From Cyclina sinensis (taxonomy: Eukaryota; Mollusca; Bivalvia; Venerida; Veneridae), in contig JAAONU010000013.1 in the NCBI GenBank assembly GCA_012932295.1, positions 39,880,627 through 39,944,626 of the forward strand: a DNA stretch of 64,000 nucleotides. Direction: 5' to 3'. Shown piece by piece: positions 12,206-24,621 of this stretch. Position numbers and translations under genes: made by a program. Position 1 is the stretch's first letter. Each line of letters begins with the position of its first letter. The notes beneath the pieces are model-generated. The model did no database searches, was not told the DNA's origin, and was given only the letters and a program-made list of their open reading frames with translations.

Positions 12206-15024
12206 GATTCCTGCCGAGTATTAATCCATATGGCATCCACAGTACCACCAACCACCATAACTTCGATAGAAACCAGCACATCTGTATCGACTGTCAGTCA
12301 GATGATGTCTACACTTTTTAGCGTTGTGCACACGACCGGTTCCGCTAGCAGTCTTGGAAACACGAAGCGTTCCATTTTTACCACAAGAGTTTCGCAAGGT
12401 ACCAGTGAGATGGCCACATCTGAGACTAATACGCTGATCACCATGCGCAGTGGGAAATCGTCGGGTCATCCATCTATAGAAGACAGTACTACGCAAAGCT
12501 ATATTACAAAATACGCTAATGCAGATATGACCACCGGCATACAAGACAACTCAACAACATGGGATAAAACAGATAATTCGACATATGCACAATCAACTGG
12601 TAGCCAAACACCATTACGAAATGTCAAATGTGCAGAACCATTGGCGATCACGGGAGGTAGACTGTTGACCACGGGACCTTATATTGCAAATGTTAGCAGT
12701 GCAGTGTACTCTTGTGTTGCTGGCTACTTGTTAACCGGACAGGCGCAGATTGGCTGCAACGCAACAGGTTTCTGGGATAATCAACCACCGAAATGTGTAC
12801 TTGCGGACAACAGACCAGACGTGCATAATCACATTTCTATGGATGATTCCACAAAAGGTTTGTTCATTCATTCGTTCATTCATTCATTCATTCATGTGTT
12901 CGTTCATTAGTTCATTCGTTTGTTCATTCTTAACTATTTTTCTTGTTTCTTAGTTTTGTCGTTCTGTCGGTCAGTAAGTTCAATCGTAAGAAATTCATTT
13001 TTGTTGTTGTTGTTTTTTTCGACAAACATTCCATTATTGAATGCTGTTTGTCATAAAATACCGCATGTGTTAAAGGCAAATCATTTGCGCATCTTAAGAG
13101 GATTGCTTGTTTAACGAGCATCCGTTAATATTTTATTCTACAGTTCCGGCCTGGCTGATGATTATACTATGTGTAACATTTGGCCTTCTGTGTTTGTTGC
13201 TTCTGGCGTGTCTGTTTATGTATTGTCTCAAGATACTGGGGTAAGTATATAAGGCATTGTCATGGTTCAGTGGTAACTCGATGGACAGGTAACCCAGGGG
13301 TCACAGGATCGACCTCCCACTCCTCCACTAATATTACTAATTGTCTTTTGGATGAGACATTAAACCGGGTTTCCATCATAGGAGCACGGGTCCAAGATCG
13401 TATCTATTTAGCACAATTTTGCTGTTTTCCCTTGCAGAAGAATAAAAATTAAATGCTACGTCCTATTTTAGCGAATTCTCACCTTTCCAAAAAAACCCTC
13501 GCTTCGATATTTCTGATTTCTGTTTTTTTTTTTTTTTTTTTTTTTTTAATCAGAAATATCGGAGTGAGGGGGAATACTTGGAAAGTTGAGAATTCGCTGG
13601 ATAGGACTTAGCATTAAATTTCTATTCTTCTGCAAAGGAAAACAGCAAATTCTGCTAAATAGATACGATCCTGTGGCTTCCATGTATCAGAACTGTACAC
13701 TGAACATGCAATAAAATAAGTGTAATCTCATAATTTATTTGTAACTGCAAATGGAGTGACTTGCTTAACCTTTCCCCCTCCTCCCCTTCCATTACATTTG
13801 TAATAAAATCATATTTACATACAAATGCATCATAGTGTTTTTTTTAAAATAGTCGTATCGTCAGATAATTAAACTGGAGAAACATTTTCAAGCGAGACTA
13901 AGTCTTCCAAACATCCCTCGTATATTTGTGAAATCTGAAAAGATAGTCATAGAGACATTGTCTATTTATCATAAGTTGTTGGAAGGGTGCAACTGTAGGT
14001 CCAAAGATGGTTGTGAAAGACAGAGGAATGGAGACAGGAAGGCATAGCATACCAGGCATAGTGATGTTGGACGACTTTGGTTCACGGGACAGACATTACA
14101 GAACACGGGTAGATTTAAATTTCATCCTAGTTTCTCAATGCTTTAACCTAGGTAAATTCGTCAGACAAGTTTCGGGAATGTCAAGTTTAGTGTTTTCCTT
14201 TTAAATAATTTGTATGTAACATTTTGATGTTATTCAGTTAAGACTGTTCGGTCAACATAACATAAGTATGAACTTACAAAATGTCTCAAGCAAAGTTCGT
14301 TTTAAAATGGCAAATTCATGTAGTTAAAGACGGTTCTTACACAAGTTCTCTGTATTGCGGATACTTTCCTAGCCATAATTTTGACAAAATTACTAGTCCG
14401 ATAAAAAAAACAGTGTGGCTGAAAACAAATTAAGTAGTGATCCCGGATAAATGTTTAGAATTTACAGTGAACTTTACCGGTCAAAAATTGTAATCTGTGT
14501 AAGAAATATGGAAATTCTAAAGCGCTCATAATTGGAAATGTCAGATTCATTTGCAAAAAAAGCATTTATCCTTTCATAACAGCCAACGTCATTTTCGGAC
14601 ATGACTGGGTAACGTGGAGAATGATGTAAAATTGAAAAGAGTTGAAACTTTAAATATAAGTTGTTTAACTTTCGAATATGATGTCCCGTCACTTTCTATG
14701 AACAGAAAAGCATTATCACGAACAAAAGTTAAAAGTAGATATGGCTTAATTACCTGAACTGTCGAGTGTACCATGTTTACCTTTTAGATTCGCGCCAATG
14801 CAAACATTTTAACGAGATTTCTTGCTTTTGAATTTAAGCGTGGTTCATATGAAGGCAGAGTTGGCGGCTTTGATCCTTCTAGAAACTACCATAACAGTAC
14901 ATCCCCGAGAGGTACAGAAGTGTCGAATGGAAAAATGTACCGACGGGAAGCGAAAATGCCGGCGAACAAAACATGGATGCCACATAGCCACAACGTACGA
15001 AATATAAACACTAGTACAAAGTGA
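12206..15024 (+). CDS. Sushi-domain single-pass membrane protein, copy A (5' end missing)
   Basis: Proposed exons: 12206-12857, 13144-13240, 13976-14108, 14839-15024. Exon 1 (phase 0 in, 1 out) encodes a Ser/Thr-rich, mucin-like stalk of about 130 residues with NxS/T sites, then one Sushi/CCP domain (about 12630-12800) with four cysteines and the late tryptophan. Exon 2 (1-2) encodes VPAWLMIILCVTFGLL and onward, a transmembrane helix. Exon 3 (2-0) is basic and includes LDDFGSRDRHYRTR, resembling the tail of the downstream paralog. Exon 4 carries STSPRGT and ends in PHSHNVRNINTSTK plus stop, nearly identical to the paralog's end. Expected topology is type I at the cell surface, stalk and Sushi outside. 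No signal peptide is seen, so at least one upstream exon is unplaced; the frame before 12206 has no ATG. Exon 3 is the least certain because its acceptor is AAG. Family and function are unknown to me. Confidence 0.75.
12859..12928. repeat. (TTCA)n microsatellite at a splice donor
   Basis: An imperfect TTCA/TTCG tetranucleotide run starting right at the exon 1 donor of Sushi copy A, at the start of intron 1. Confidence 0.9.
13254..13730 (+). mobile_element. tRNA-derived SINE interrupted by a foldback element
   Basis: The left piece (about 13254-13390) has a tRNA-like head ('tggttcagtggtaac' as A box, 'ggatcgacctccc' near the B box) followed by 'ttggatgagacattaaacc'. The right piece (about 13677-13730) resumes with 'atgtatcagaactgtacac'. 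Both pieces match, in order, the uninterrupted copy at 26525-26815. The element lies in intron 2 of Sushi copy A. Confidence 0.7.
13391..13676. mobile_element. Foldback (long inverted repeat) element inside the SINE
   Basis: Two arms of about 130 bp are inverted complements with scattered mismatches, centred on a ~23-nt T run near 13527-13548. The left arm starts with 'gatcgtatctatttagcaca' and the right arm ends with 'gctaaatagatacgatc'. The whole would fold into one long hairpin. It breaks the SINE at 13254-13730, so it inserted later. No protein is encoded. Confidence 0.85.
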
Positions 15025-15282
15025 CGGAACACTTAGATACTGGAAATTCATTCTGTGATAATTTTTTATACTATGAACACGACATCAGATTCTGGTTTGT
15101 TTCTGCCAACATTAGAAGTTTCATTTTGTTTACATTAATATATTCACGGCTTTTTAAATTACCTGGAGATACATTGAAACTTAAGTGTGACAAATGGAAA
15201 AGGAATTTAAGCCTGTTCACCTGTGCTTGTTTATTAATGCACTCATTAAATGTGAAGGTCTGTTATAGAATCAAATTATTCG

Positions 15283-16065
15283 ATCTTCATTAATACACAT
15301 GAAAGCGTGCAGTCTAAAGTGGAGCACACCTTCATTAATACACATGAAAGCGTGCAGTCTAAAGTGGAGCACATCTTCATTAATACACATGAAAGCGTGC
15401 AGTCTAAAGCGGGGAACATCTTCATTAATACACATGAAAGCGTGCAGTCTAAAGCGGGGAACATCTTCATTAATACACATGAAAGCGTGCAGTCTAAAGT
15501 GGAGCACATCTTCATTAATACACATGAAAGCGTGCAGTCTAGAGCGGGGAACATCTTCATTAATACACATAAAAGCGTGCAGTCTAAAGCGGGGCACATC
15601 TTCATTAATACACATGAAAACGTGCAGTCTAAAGCGGAGCACATCTTCATTAATACACATGAAAGCGTGCAGTCTAAAGTGCGGCACACCTTCATTAATA
15701 CACATGAAAGCGTGCAGTCCAAAGCGGGGCACATCTTCATTAATACGCATGAAAGCGTGCAGTCTAAAGCGGGGAACATCTTCATTAATACACATGAAAG
15801 CGTGCAGTCTAAAGTGCGGCACATCTTCATTAATACACATGAAAGCGTGCAGTCTAAAGTGCGGCGGAGCACATCTTCATTAATACACATGAAAGCATGC
15901 AGTCTAAAGTGGGGCACATCTTCATTAATACACATGAAAGCGTGCAGTCTAAAGTGCGGCACATCTTCATTAATACACATGAAAGCGTGCAGTCTAAAGT
16001 GGGGCACATCTGCATTAATACACATGAAAGCATGCAGTCTATAGTGGGGCACATTCTGCATTCAT
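15283..16065. repeat. 45-bp minisatellite, about 17 copies
   Basis: Unit: 'cttcattaatacacatgaaa' followed by 'gcgtgcagtctaaagtggag' and 'cacat', period 45 bp. The copies differ mostly at the 'gtggagc / gcgggga / gtgcggc' positions. One unit near 15861-15870 carries a 5-bp insertion. Because 45 is a multiple of three and the unit has few stops, long open frames appear on both strands; they are not evidence of a gene. The array starts about 260 bp after the stop of Sushi copy A. Confidence 0.95.
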
Positions 16066-19000
16066 ACACAACTATGTACACATCTGTAATGCATTTGGAT
16101 TGCGCACTTCAAGAATCGTTGTTCTGACCACTGCATCTTTGTACCAAACTTTGGTCGCACAGCGGAATTCGTTTCTCTAAATTGATATAATACACTCACA
16201 GTTGGTTGTAATGTTTATCAGGTGTGTAGATTAAAATAACAGTCATTCTTTGTATGTGGCGTATGTGGTACTAGACCTGTAAGTTTCTAAAATCCAACAC
16301 GGTCTGTAACACTCTCTAAAAATCGAACGACCGGTAACCTCTTTAAAAAAAAACACACAAAAAAAAAACAATGCTTCTTGTATACAGTTTGAAGACTCGA
16401 ACTCTTGGTTTTAATTAGTTGGGGATTTCATGTTAAATGAACGAAAGACTTTGACTAAAGGAAAAACGTTACATATTTTACATAGACACATGAGAAACAG
16501 ACTGAAAGAAACAAGTACCGCCATATAATTTTGAAAAATGTCTACTGTAATAAAGAATCGGATATTTTTTTTTACATAAATCATATCATCGTAAAAACCT
16601 AGCCTTCAAACAGATTTCATTTCTTCTAATAAATCAAATCATTTTAGTAATTTAATTTCGAACTTTGACTTAAATACGTAATAAATTTGAGGATAAGTAC
16701 ACTTAATACTTTATTTTCAATTTTGAATCTACTTTAATTACGTCATTACGCAGTTAAAGTTGTTCTCATATCTTCTTGCGTTTATTTTTCTCTGTTTTAA
16801 TACAGCTTGTAAGCTAATTTTATCGTCCTCCGATTTTTATTGTTTCACCTTCGTTCAAATTAGTTAGCAACAGACAAACAAGCCCACTTACTATTTTTAT
16901 AGCTGAATGGCTCTTCTGAATTTTGAAGCATATTTGTGTACTGTCGAATCATATAATATCATCGTCTGAAAATGCTGGGCGTATGAAAATTCAAAGCCCC
17001 CAAACCTCGTTCTGAAAATCACTATGAAGTGTGTTGAACAGATTATCAGACTTTGATCAACACTGTTACAGCAGCCATTATTTTACGTGTCATATAGTTT
17101 TAGATCGAAACGAATAGCACCACACTTTGCCACATTTCAACGTTCTGAACTGGATAAATGGTAAAACTTTAACAACTGTCATAGGATACATACACCAGAC
17201 ACTCATACAAAACATAACGTCCTATAGAACAAAGCAATCAAACAAAATAGTGCGTCAGTAGGACAAGAAGCCAAAAAGAAGCTGGGACCTCTCCCTGATT
17301 GCGGGTCACGTGTTCAAGCCTTGCTGCAAATCTGATTCCTAAAGTCAGTAGAATGGAGTTAACACAGAGAAAAGCTGAAGGGTCTAAAACCAACCAGTTC
17401 AGACATTATTCTGCGCATGCGTCTGCCCAATGAATTTTAATCATATTACACAGGACGCGTGATATATTGTTGACCAAAGTATTGTAGGGTAATTCCACAT
17501 CGATATTCAGAAAGCATCGTTATCACTTTTCTTCTTTTTCTTATTATTATTATCGAACCATTCTCTTATGTAGGCTAATTTGCATGACTATATAGAATTA
17601 GCAATACCATCTTAGACTGATGATGATTTGATATTTGTTATCTTTATTCTGTCCATGTAATTCAATTATTTCAAGACATCAAAAACCTTCTGTATTGTTG
17701 GAAACGGGTTGTGGAAATTATGTTTCTTCTAAACTTTTCATACATGCTAATTGTCAGATTTTTCCAAAGGAATGTGTTTATCTTCTGTTAAAGAATATGT
17801 TTGTTCTTAATTTGTTTACATAAATATTATCAAATAAATAAAATCTTAATTGAAACCACTGTTTATAACGTTTTATTCTACTGTTTATTTCACACCTAGA
17901 TTAAAATTGGTGGTTTTATTGTCAAAATTCAAAGACACAAAGCTAATTTCGTTATTTTAAAATGTATAAACGTAAAGACGTATAGTTTTTGAGATAGAAT
18001 GACCATTGTTCATATTACCAGTACCCTCCCAGAATAAAGTTACAGCTTAAATGCTCAGATTGCTGCCTTAAGATTTGTTCATTTATTATAGCTCTATGGT
18101 GAAGATCATTTGAAACTCGGTATCATATTTATTGTTACAAATGATTGAACATCTTTAATGTTTACATTGTCCAGTCCAAACATCTGCAGACGATTAAACA
18201 GGTTATGTAGAGACGCTGTAGAGAACTTCTTTTATTTACAAAAACTATCTGCCTTAGACTGAATTTCTGTACTCGCATAAAAAGTGCTAATCTACCGAGT
18301 TTATGACATATATTTCTTCAAGCGGCAAAAACTATAGTTGAAAATCTACATTGTGTTGTTGTTGTTGCTTTTCAGTATCATAGCCAGTCGCACACATTCG
18401 TAAAAACAATATAATGGTTTTTAGCCGCTTCTATTCTGGAAACAGTTGTATGAAAAGAGAACCAGAAGTCGAAATGTTGTTGTTGTTATTGTTTTATAAG
18501 ATTAGTCATCCATTACCAGAAAATATTGAACTCTTGAAGCAAAGGTGTGGTTCTTTTGAAATCTTGTTCAGAAAATGTCGATAATTGTATCAAAATCACA
18601 AGGACTTATTTTTTCTAAATGAATTTACCTGTCTTATCATAATTAAATTGTAACCCTGACAGGGCGTTTTGGGTTATAAAGAAAATTACTGAATACACTA
18701 AAGAAGACGTGGGTGATTGTTTTTCTTACAGCATAGAATTTGTTTGATTGAATGAAAACTGTGGTTGTCCTAACTCGAAGCAGTACGTCACGCCTTTATT
18801 GTATGTAATAAGACCATAACAACATTTAAAATGATTTTTCCTTTCAGGCCACGAAACGAGCTTTTATTTGTAACAGTACGGCAAAGTCGACAAATATATG
18901 ATAAACGGATTCCAATGGTGAATCAACTTAATATTCACGCTGGAAAATATTTGTTCATGAATCAAATTAACGTTATTTTAACTTCTGAAAATTTGCTGAT

Positions 19001-20943
19001 CAAATTGTTCATCGCGTGAGCAATGCCAATATAAAACTTCAAACTTGTCAAAGAGAAACAGCCCATAGGTCTCGTCAGGCGCTAATAAGGTCTTTCTGAA
19101 ACGACAGATTACCAGTAGAGTCAAACCTGTTAAATTCGCTGGTCAAATGGAATAATTGAAACGAAATAGGAAATTTTATGCTAATTAACTAATTTTCTAC
19201 TTACCTGATATTTAAATATCATAATAGACTGATTAATTCGCGATTTTTATTGTAGTTTACCCAACATAAATACCACCATTATTCAATTAGCGTAAATAGT
19301 CACGTATAACCCGATGATCGTGAAAAAGAAATTTTTAAAAAACCTTAAAATGGAATACACTTCAAATACGCTCTTCAGTTCCATGGGAGTGTAGAAGAAT
19401 ATTGTAAATTTACATTTCTAATAACTGGAATATTGAAGGACACACACAGGTATTTTATTAAATGCATTTTTTCGTAACTTTTTTCTGAAGTTCAATGTTT
19501 ATTAATATTATGTCTCATTGAAAACATTTTGTTCACGTTATATCCGCTGCTTAAGTGAGTGTAAACATAAAATGTTGGTAATATGCTGGTTCTAAAATCT
19601 CATGTCAAACTTTAATTTACCACACGGATAAGAGTAGGAAAGCCTTTATACCGGTGTAACATTGATATTTTCACAAGTTTAATTATAAAAAATCGCCCTT
19701 CGTCCCTCACCTGTTCATGGACGGAAAAAAACTGCATTGTTCCTGCTAAGATATTTAGTCTCTTTTACGACTGTTTTTTTTGCGTGTTTTTCTCCTTCGA
19801 AACCGCATATTATGACACTGAGTTTGGTCGCGGCGATTTTCGATATCTATAGATCAAAGGTAAGTACTGTTTTACTGGATTTTAATTGCAATTCGGAAGT
19901 GCATACTAAGTTAATAAAACTGTATTGACGTAATACTCCAGGACGTGTTATCTTACAAGTTTATCCAGTGTTCTTGAGCGATATAAAACCCTTTTTTTTA
20001 ATAACATAAGGTTCAGATTTGCGGATTTACGTTAGGATTGAAAGTCTGTTTAAACTTCTTTCGAACTTCAAACAGTAGGTAAGTCTCGTCTATATAAAAT
20101 GGTTTATGATAAATCCTGGATGCACACAGAATCAAATTACACAAGGAGTTATAAGATGGTTTAGGATGTGAGGCAAAATAACGTATGGAAAATGAATCGG
20201 TTCTTCAGAAATCTCATGCTCACGTAAATTCGAAGAGCTTAGCGCAGATGTAGGTTTAGTGTTTCGTCTGAAAATGTGTTTGTGGCTGAACAAAGGATCG
20301 AACATGTGTGACCTGGCGGATTATAAGTTTCAAAGGTAACCACCAGTCCAACGATGAAGATATAAGATGCAAACACACGTATTACTGTTAACCTTATACA
20401 ACTTTCTAAGTTTATATCGGATGAAACTGGTTATTTCTTTACAAATTTTATTTTAATTAAACTGGATATAATGGATAAAATTTGAATGGATAAATTCAAG
20501 ATTTTTAACTCTGGTGTTTTGTTATTGTTCTTTTTTTTCTCTTTCAAGACTACGGAATGTTTCACTGCAAGTCCTCTATGGACTAATCATGTTTCTTGCG
20601 TCCACATAAACATGAACATTACTTACAAGCTACAGTATTGAAGAATATTTCGTATAAAATGTGGAAACGTGATCTAAAAATATTGTCAGAATTCTAATTA
20701 CTTGAACAGTTGGTAGATACCATTTCTTTAGAGAAAATATACAAACATATTTGTATATAGTTGATCAATAAATCTTAGATAACCTTCCCTGATAAACATG
20801 ACTATCATACAGTATAGGTGGATGTCAATCTCTTTCATGTGTTGTATGTATAACAGTTCTTCAAAGATTTATAATATAATAAAACAAATACATGTGTTTA
20901 ATGCATGTAAAGAGGCTAGACTTTCACCTTAAAACAAATAATG
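16066..20943. other. Intergenic, no gene supported
   Basis: AT-rich sequence without recognisable exons, apart from two splice-like oddities. At 18848-18917 a good acceptor ('tttttcctttcag') is followed by an open stretch and a donor-like GT. At 19813-19859 an ATG-led stretch ends at a perfect 'aag|gtaagt' donor. Neither has family support. B-box-like fragments occur near 17305 and 20290 but are too degraded to call. Confidence 0.4.
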
Positions 20944-22280
20944 GAACATCTACTGTAACAGTATTGACACTTGAGATGAAACGGCTACTGTAACAGTATT
21001 GACGGTTGAGATGGAACGGCAACTGTAACAGTATTGACAGTTGAGAAGGAACAGCTACTGTAACAGTATTGACAGTTAAGAAGGAACGGCCACTGTTACA
21101 GTATTTACAGTTGAGATTGAACAGCTACTGTCTCAGTACTGGCAGTTGAGATAAACAGCTACTGTCTCAGTATTTACAGTTGAGATTGAACAGCTACTGT
21201 CTCAGTATTTACAGTTGAGATTGAACAGCTACTGTCTCAGTATTTACAGTTGAGATTGAACAGCTACTGTCTCAGTATTGGCAGTTGAGATTGAACAGCT
21301 ACTGTCTCAGTATTTACAGTTGAGATTGAACAGCTACTGTCTCAGTATTGGCAGTTGAGATTGAACAGCTACTGTCTCAGTATTTACAGTTGAGATTGAA
21401 CAGCTACTGTCTCAGTATTTACAGTTGAGATTGAACAGCTACTGTCTCAGTATTTACAGTTGAGATTGAACAGCTACTGTCTCAGTATTTACAGTTGAGA
21501 TTGAACAGCTACTGTCTCAGTATTGGCAGTTGAGATGGAACGGCTACTGTATCAGTATTGACAGTTGAGATAGAACGGCTTCTGTATCAGTATTTACAGT
21601 TGAGACGGAACGGTTACTGTTTTCGTTTTGACAGTTGAGATGGAACAGTTACTGTCACAGTATTCTCCCGTGAAATCGCACGGCTACTGTCTCAGTATTG
21701 ACAGCTGAGATGGAACGGCTACTGTCACAGTATTCGCCAGTGAGATGAAACGGCTTCTGGTACAGTATTGGCAGTTGAGATTGAACGGCAACTATTGTAA
21801 CAGTATTAACAGTTGAGATGGAACGGCTACTGTATCAGTATTGACAGTTGAGATGCAACGGCTGCTGTCACAGTATTCGCCAGTGAGATGGAACGACTAC
21901 TAGTACAGTATTGGCAGTTGAGATTGAACGGCAGCTACTGTAACAGTTTTGGCAGTTGAGATTGAACGGCAGCTACTGTAACAGTATTGGCAGTTGAGAT
22001 TGAACGGCAGCTACTGTAACAGTATTGGCAATTGAGACGGAGCGGCTACTGTATCAGTGTTCGCACGTGAGATGGAACATATTGTCACAGTATTCACACG
22101 TGAGATGAGACGGCTTCTGTTATAGTATTGGCACGCAAGATGGAACCGCCTCTTTTTCTAACAGTATTTATAGTTGAGATGGAACAGCTACTGTAACATT
22201 ATCGGCAGTTGAGATTGAACGGCTACTGTCACAGTATTCGCACGTGAGAGGGATCAGCTATTGCAACAGTATTTGTATTG
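20944..22280. repeat. 35-bp minisatellite, about 38 copies
   Basis: Unit of about 35 bp: 'cagctactgtctcagtattt' followed by 'acagttgagattgaa'. The central block (about 21110-21540) is almost uniform, with alternation of 'tatttacag' and 'tattggcag', while both flanks are diverged and contain small indels ('cggcagctactg' variants after 21780). No open frame runs through it. It sits 2.3 kb upstream of the first recognised exon of Sushi copy B. Confidence 0.95.
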
Positions 22281-24621
22281 AGATTGAAATTATACTTTAA
22301 CTTTGTTAAATAATTTCAAATATTTATCATACAAGAAAAAAACCTTAACGTTTGTTTTATGTATGCAAGATGGCCACACCGAAACGCTTAAGAAAATAAT
22401 GGGATAGTAACCACGTGTTCTGTTTGAGTTTATTTATCGTCGTTACCGATTGTTCATAATATGACCACGAGTGCCATTATTATGTCTTGTTTTACGGTAT
22501 TTATAACTGGGAAGTCAGTGAAATTCCTTATCTTATTTTTGCTTCCACACATCTTTTTTTAATCAGACAAGGGTTTCCTCTTTGATGGTCTTTCTTTCTT
22601 TCTTTCTTTTTTCCTGTAATAACATTGTTTTCAAAGTACAACAGGAGTAACGATGCCTGTACTCACTTTGAAATGAGACAATTTACTTTAGGCACCAAAC
22701 CTTAATTGACTTTTTAATTCTTGATAAATCGAGCCTTTTCATTAGAAACTATTTAAGTCTGACTATAAAAAGTAATGCAGTACTTTTAAAACCTGACAAA
22801 TAAAACAATATACACATTCTGTAGTGAGATCGAATCCAATTTTATAACAAACCTTGTAAAAATTTACCCCTCCCACTTCATGAGAGCAATATATCAAGGT
22901 AAACTTAGGCTCCAATCTTTCTTATTCCTATATCTTAAAAAATATTTGCTGAAATATCAAAGGTCTGCTATAAAGTTTTGGACATTTGATTACTTAAAAT
23001 CGTTGATACCCAGTTTTCATTTTTTATCGTTTTGAAAGGCGTAATAACATTTGGAATAATCATCGTAAGAACGAAAGAAATTCAGTCTATTCCAATGCAA
23101 GTTATTGTTTGAACAAAAAATTCTACTTAATTAAACATCATCAGTTTATTGCATTTACATTAATATAAAACGATTGCTACAGTAACCAAGCAGAAATATG
23201 ATAGAAAGCAATATTTCTGCAACCACAATAGACTGGTTCCTATATCAATCTCAGTGTTAGAGACAAATAGGAGACCATTCTACAACCACATTATAATGAA
23301 GATGGTCCATGAGGCATATATACAAAATTAATACATATTGAATAGGTGAATGTTTGACAATGCTTCTTCAAAGCACAGTTTTAGAGAGTCGGATACAAAA
23401 TCTGATTAAAGCACACAACCTCCAGACTGGTTTAGGATATAATGTTTACGAGACTGGCACGGCTATTGACCGTGAAGTCGCGAGTTCGAAATGACCCGTC
23501 GACAGTCTTACCAGTGACTTTTAAATTACTTGTGTCCGTGCGTGACACATGTCTTTGACACATGGCACTCTAAAATAATACCTACATGATCCTATTGTAT
23601 CACAAGCCCAAGGAATTACCATCTGTCGTAGTCGTTCAAGAAGGGCTGTTCAATAAGTTATAAGAATGGCTGTTCGGTAAAGTACAACGGGGTAGCAATA
23701 TTCGTTTCATAATACAGAACATACAAAATACAGAAGATATAAAACAGATTTTACATTTCAATAACATTAGTCCAATAATCCCTTCCTTACATAGTTTACT
23801 CTTGCAAATAATACATTTTTTCTTGAGACTCTAACTCATTGCCTTCCAGAAATTTTTTATTATTTGCGAGACAATTATCATCAATCATCAAGTATGTGTT
23901 GGATCTAATTGAGATAACAACTAAAGTAAATAATGTATAAATTACATGTATGTGATAGTATATGTTCGTCTTTTTCCGTATCCAATCGGTAATTTACGGT
24001 GTGCAGGTGACATGTATAGCTACTACAGAGTAGCTAGAAAAAACATGTCTGGAAAAGTGCTTGAGTTGATACTGAAATATATTTATTTTCATCGCTGTAG
24101 TTATCTCTGTGATAAACTTCTTGTTTGTATCTTATTTCAAATTGTCAGTACTTTAAACGTTTTGGAGAGGAAAAAGCGCGTGCATAATCCAACCTCTCAA
24201 GACCTTAATTAAAATGAAATTTTTTCAGTTTTATCTTTAGAAAAACTTGAAAGACGTAAAAAATGTAAAACCACACTTGTCTTTGCAGATCAGTGTTTGA
24301 ACAACTTGAGGAAAGGGAAAGTTTACCAAATATAAAGAAACATGTGTAAGAAAATATCCTTTTTTAATATTCATTTTTGAGGAAAGACAGAATCAATGTA
24401 CTGAAACAATTAACATTATTTATTAACATCATGATGATATTTTTTTCAGACTTTTAATTCGAAGAATCATTATCATATACAATCTATTCAAATTGTTAAT
24501 CTAATGATGATGATTATGATGATGATTATGATGATGATATCATTATTGATTTGTTTTTGATGTTCTCGTTATTACTTTTGTTTTTGTTATTGTTGAAATC
24601 TAGATTCATTTCTTTTCTTAG
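22281..24621. other. No gene supported; possible decayed SINE
   Basis: AT-rich sequence in the region where the missing 5' exons of Sushi copy B would be expected; none could be placed. A tRNA-like B box with flanking 'gactggcacggctattg' occurs near 23450-23500 and may be the head of a decayed SINE. Confidence 0.35.
24507..24545. repeat. (ATG/ATT)n trinucleotide repeat
   Basis: A short 'gatgatgattatgatgatga' type run about 80 bases upstream of the Sushi exon of copy B. Confidence 0.8.

Noticed and set aside
15299..16044. Long open frames of about 190-260 codons on both strands
   Set aside because: They are a by-product of a 45-bp stop-poor repeat; several frames are equally open and a 5-bp indel does not matter to them.
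15283..16065. CRISPR-like array
   Set aside because: The units are contiguous 45-bp repeats with no unique spacers, and the genome is eukaryotic.
18848..18917. Possible exon with a good polypyrimidine acceptor
   Set aside because: No similarity to the tail exons of either Sushi copy and it lies beyond the copy A stop; the donor is weak.
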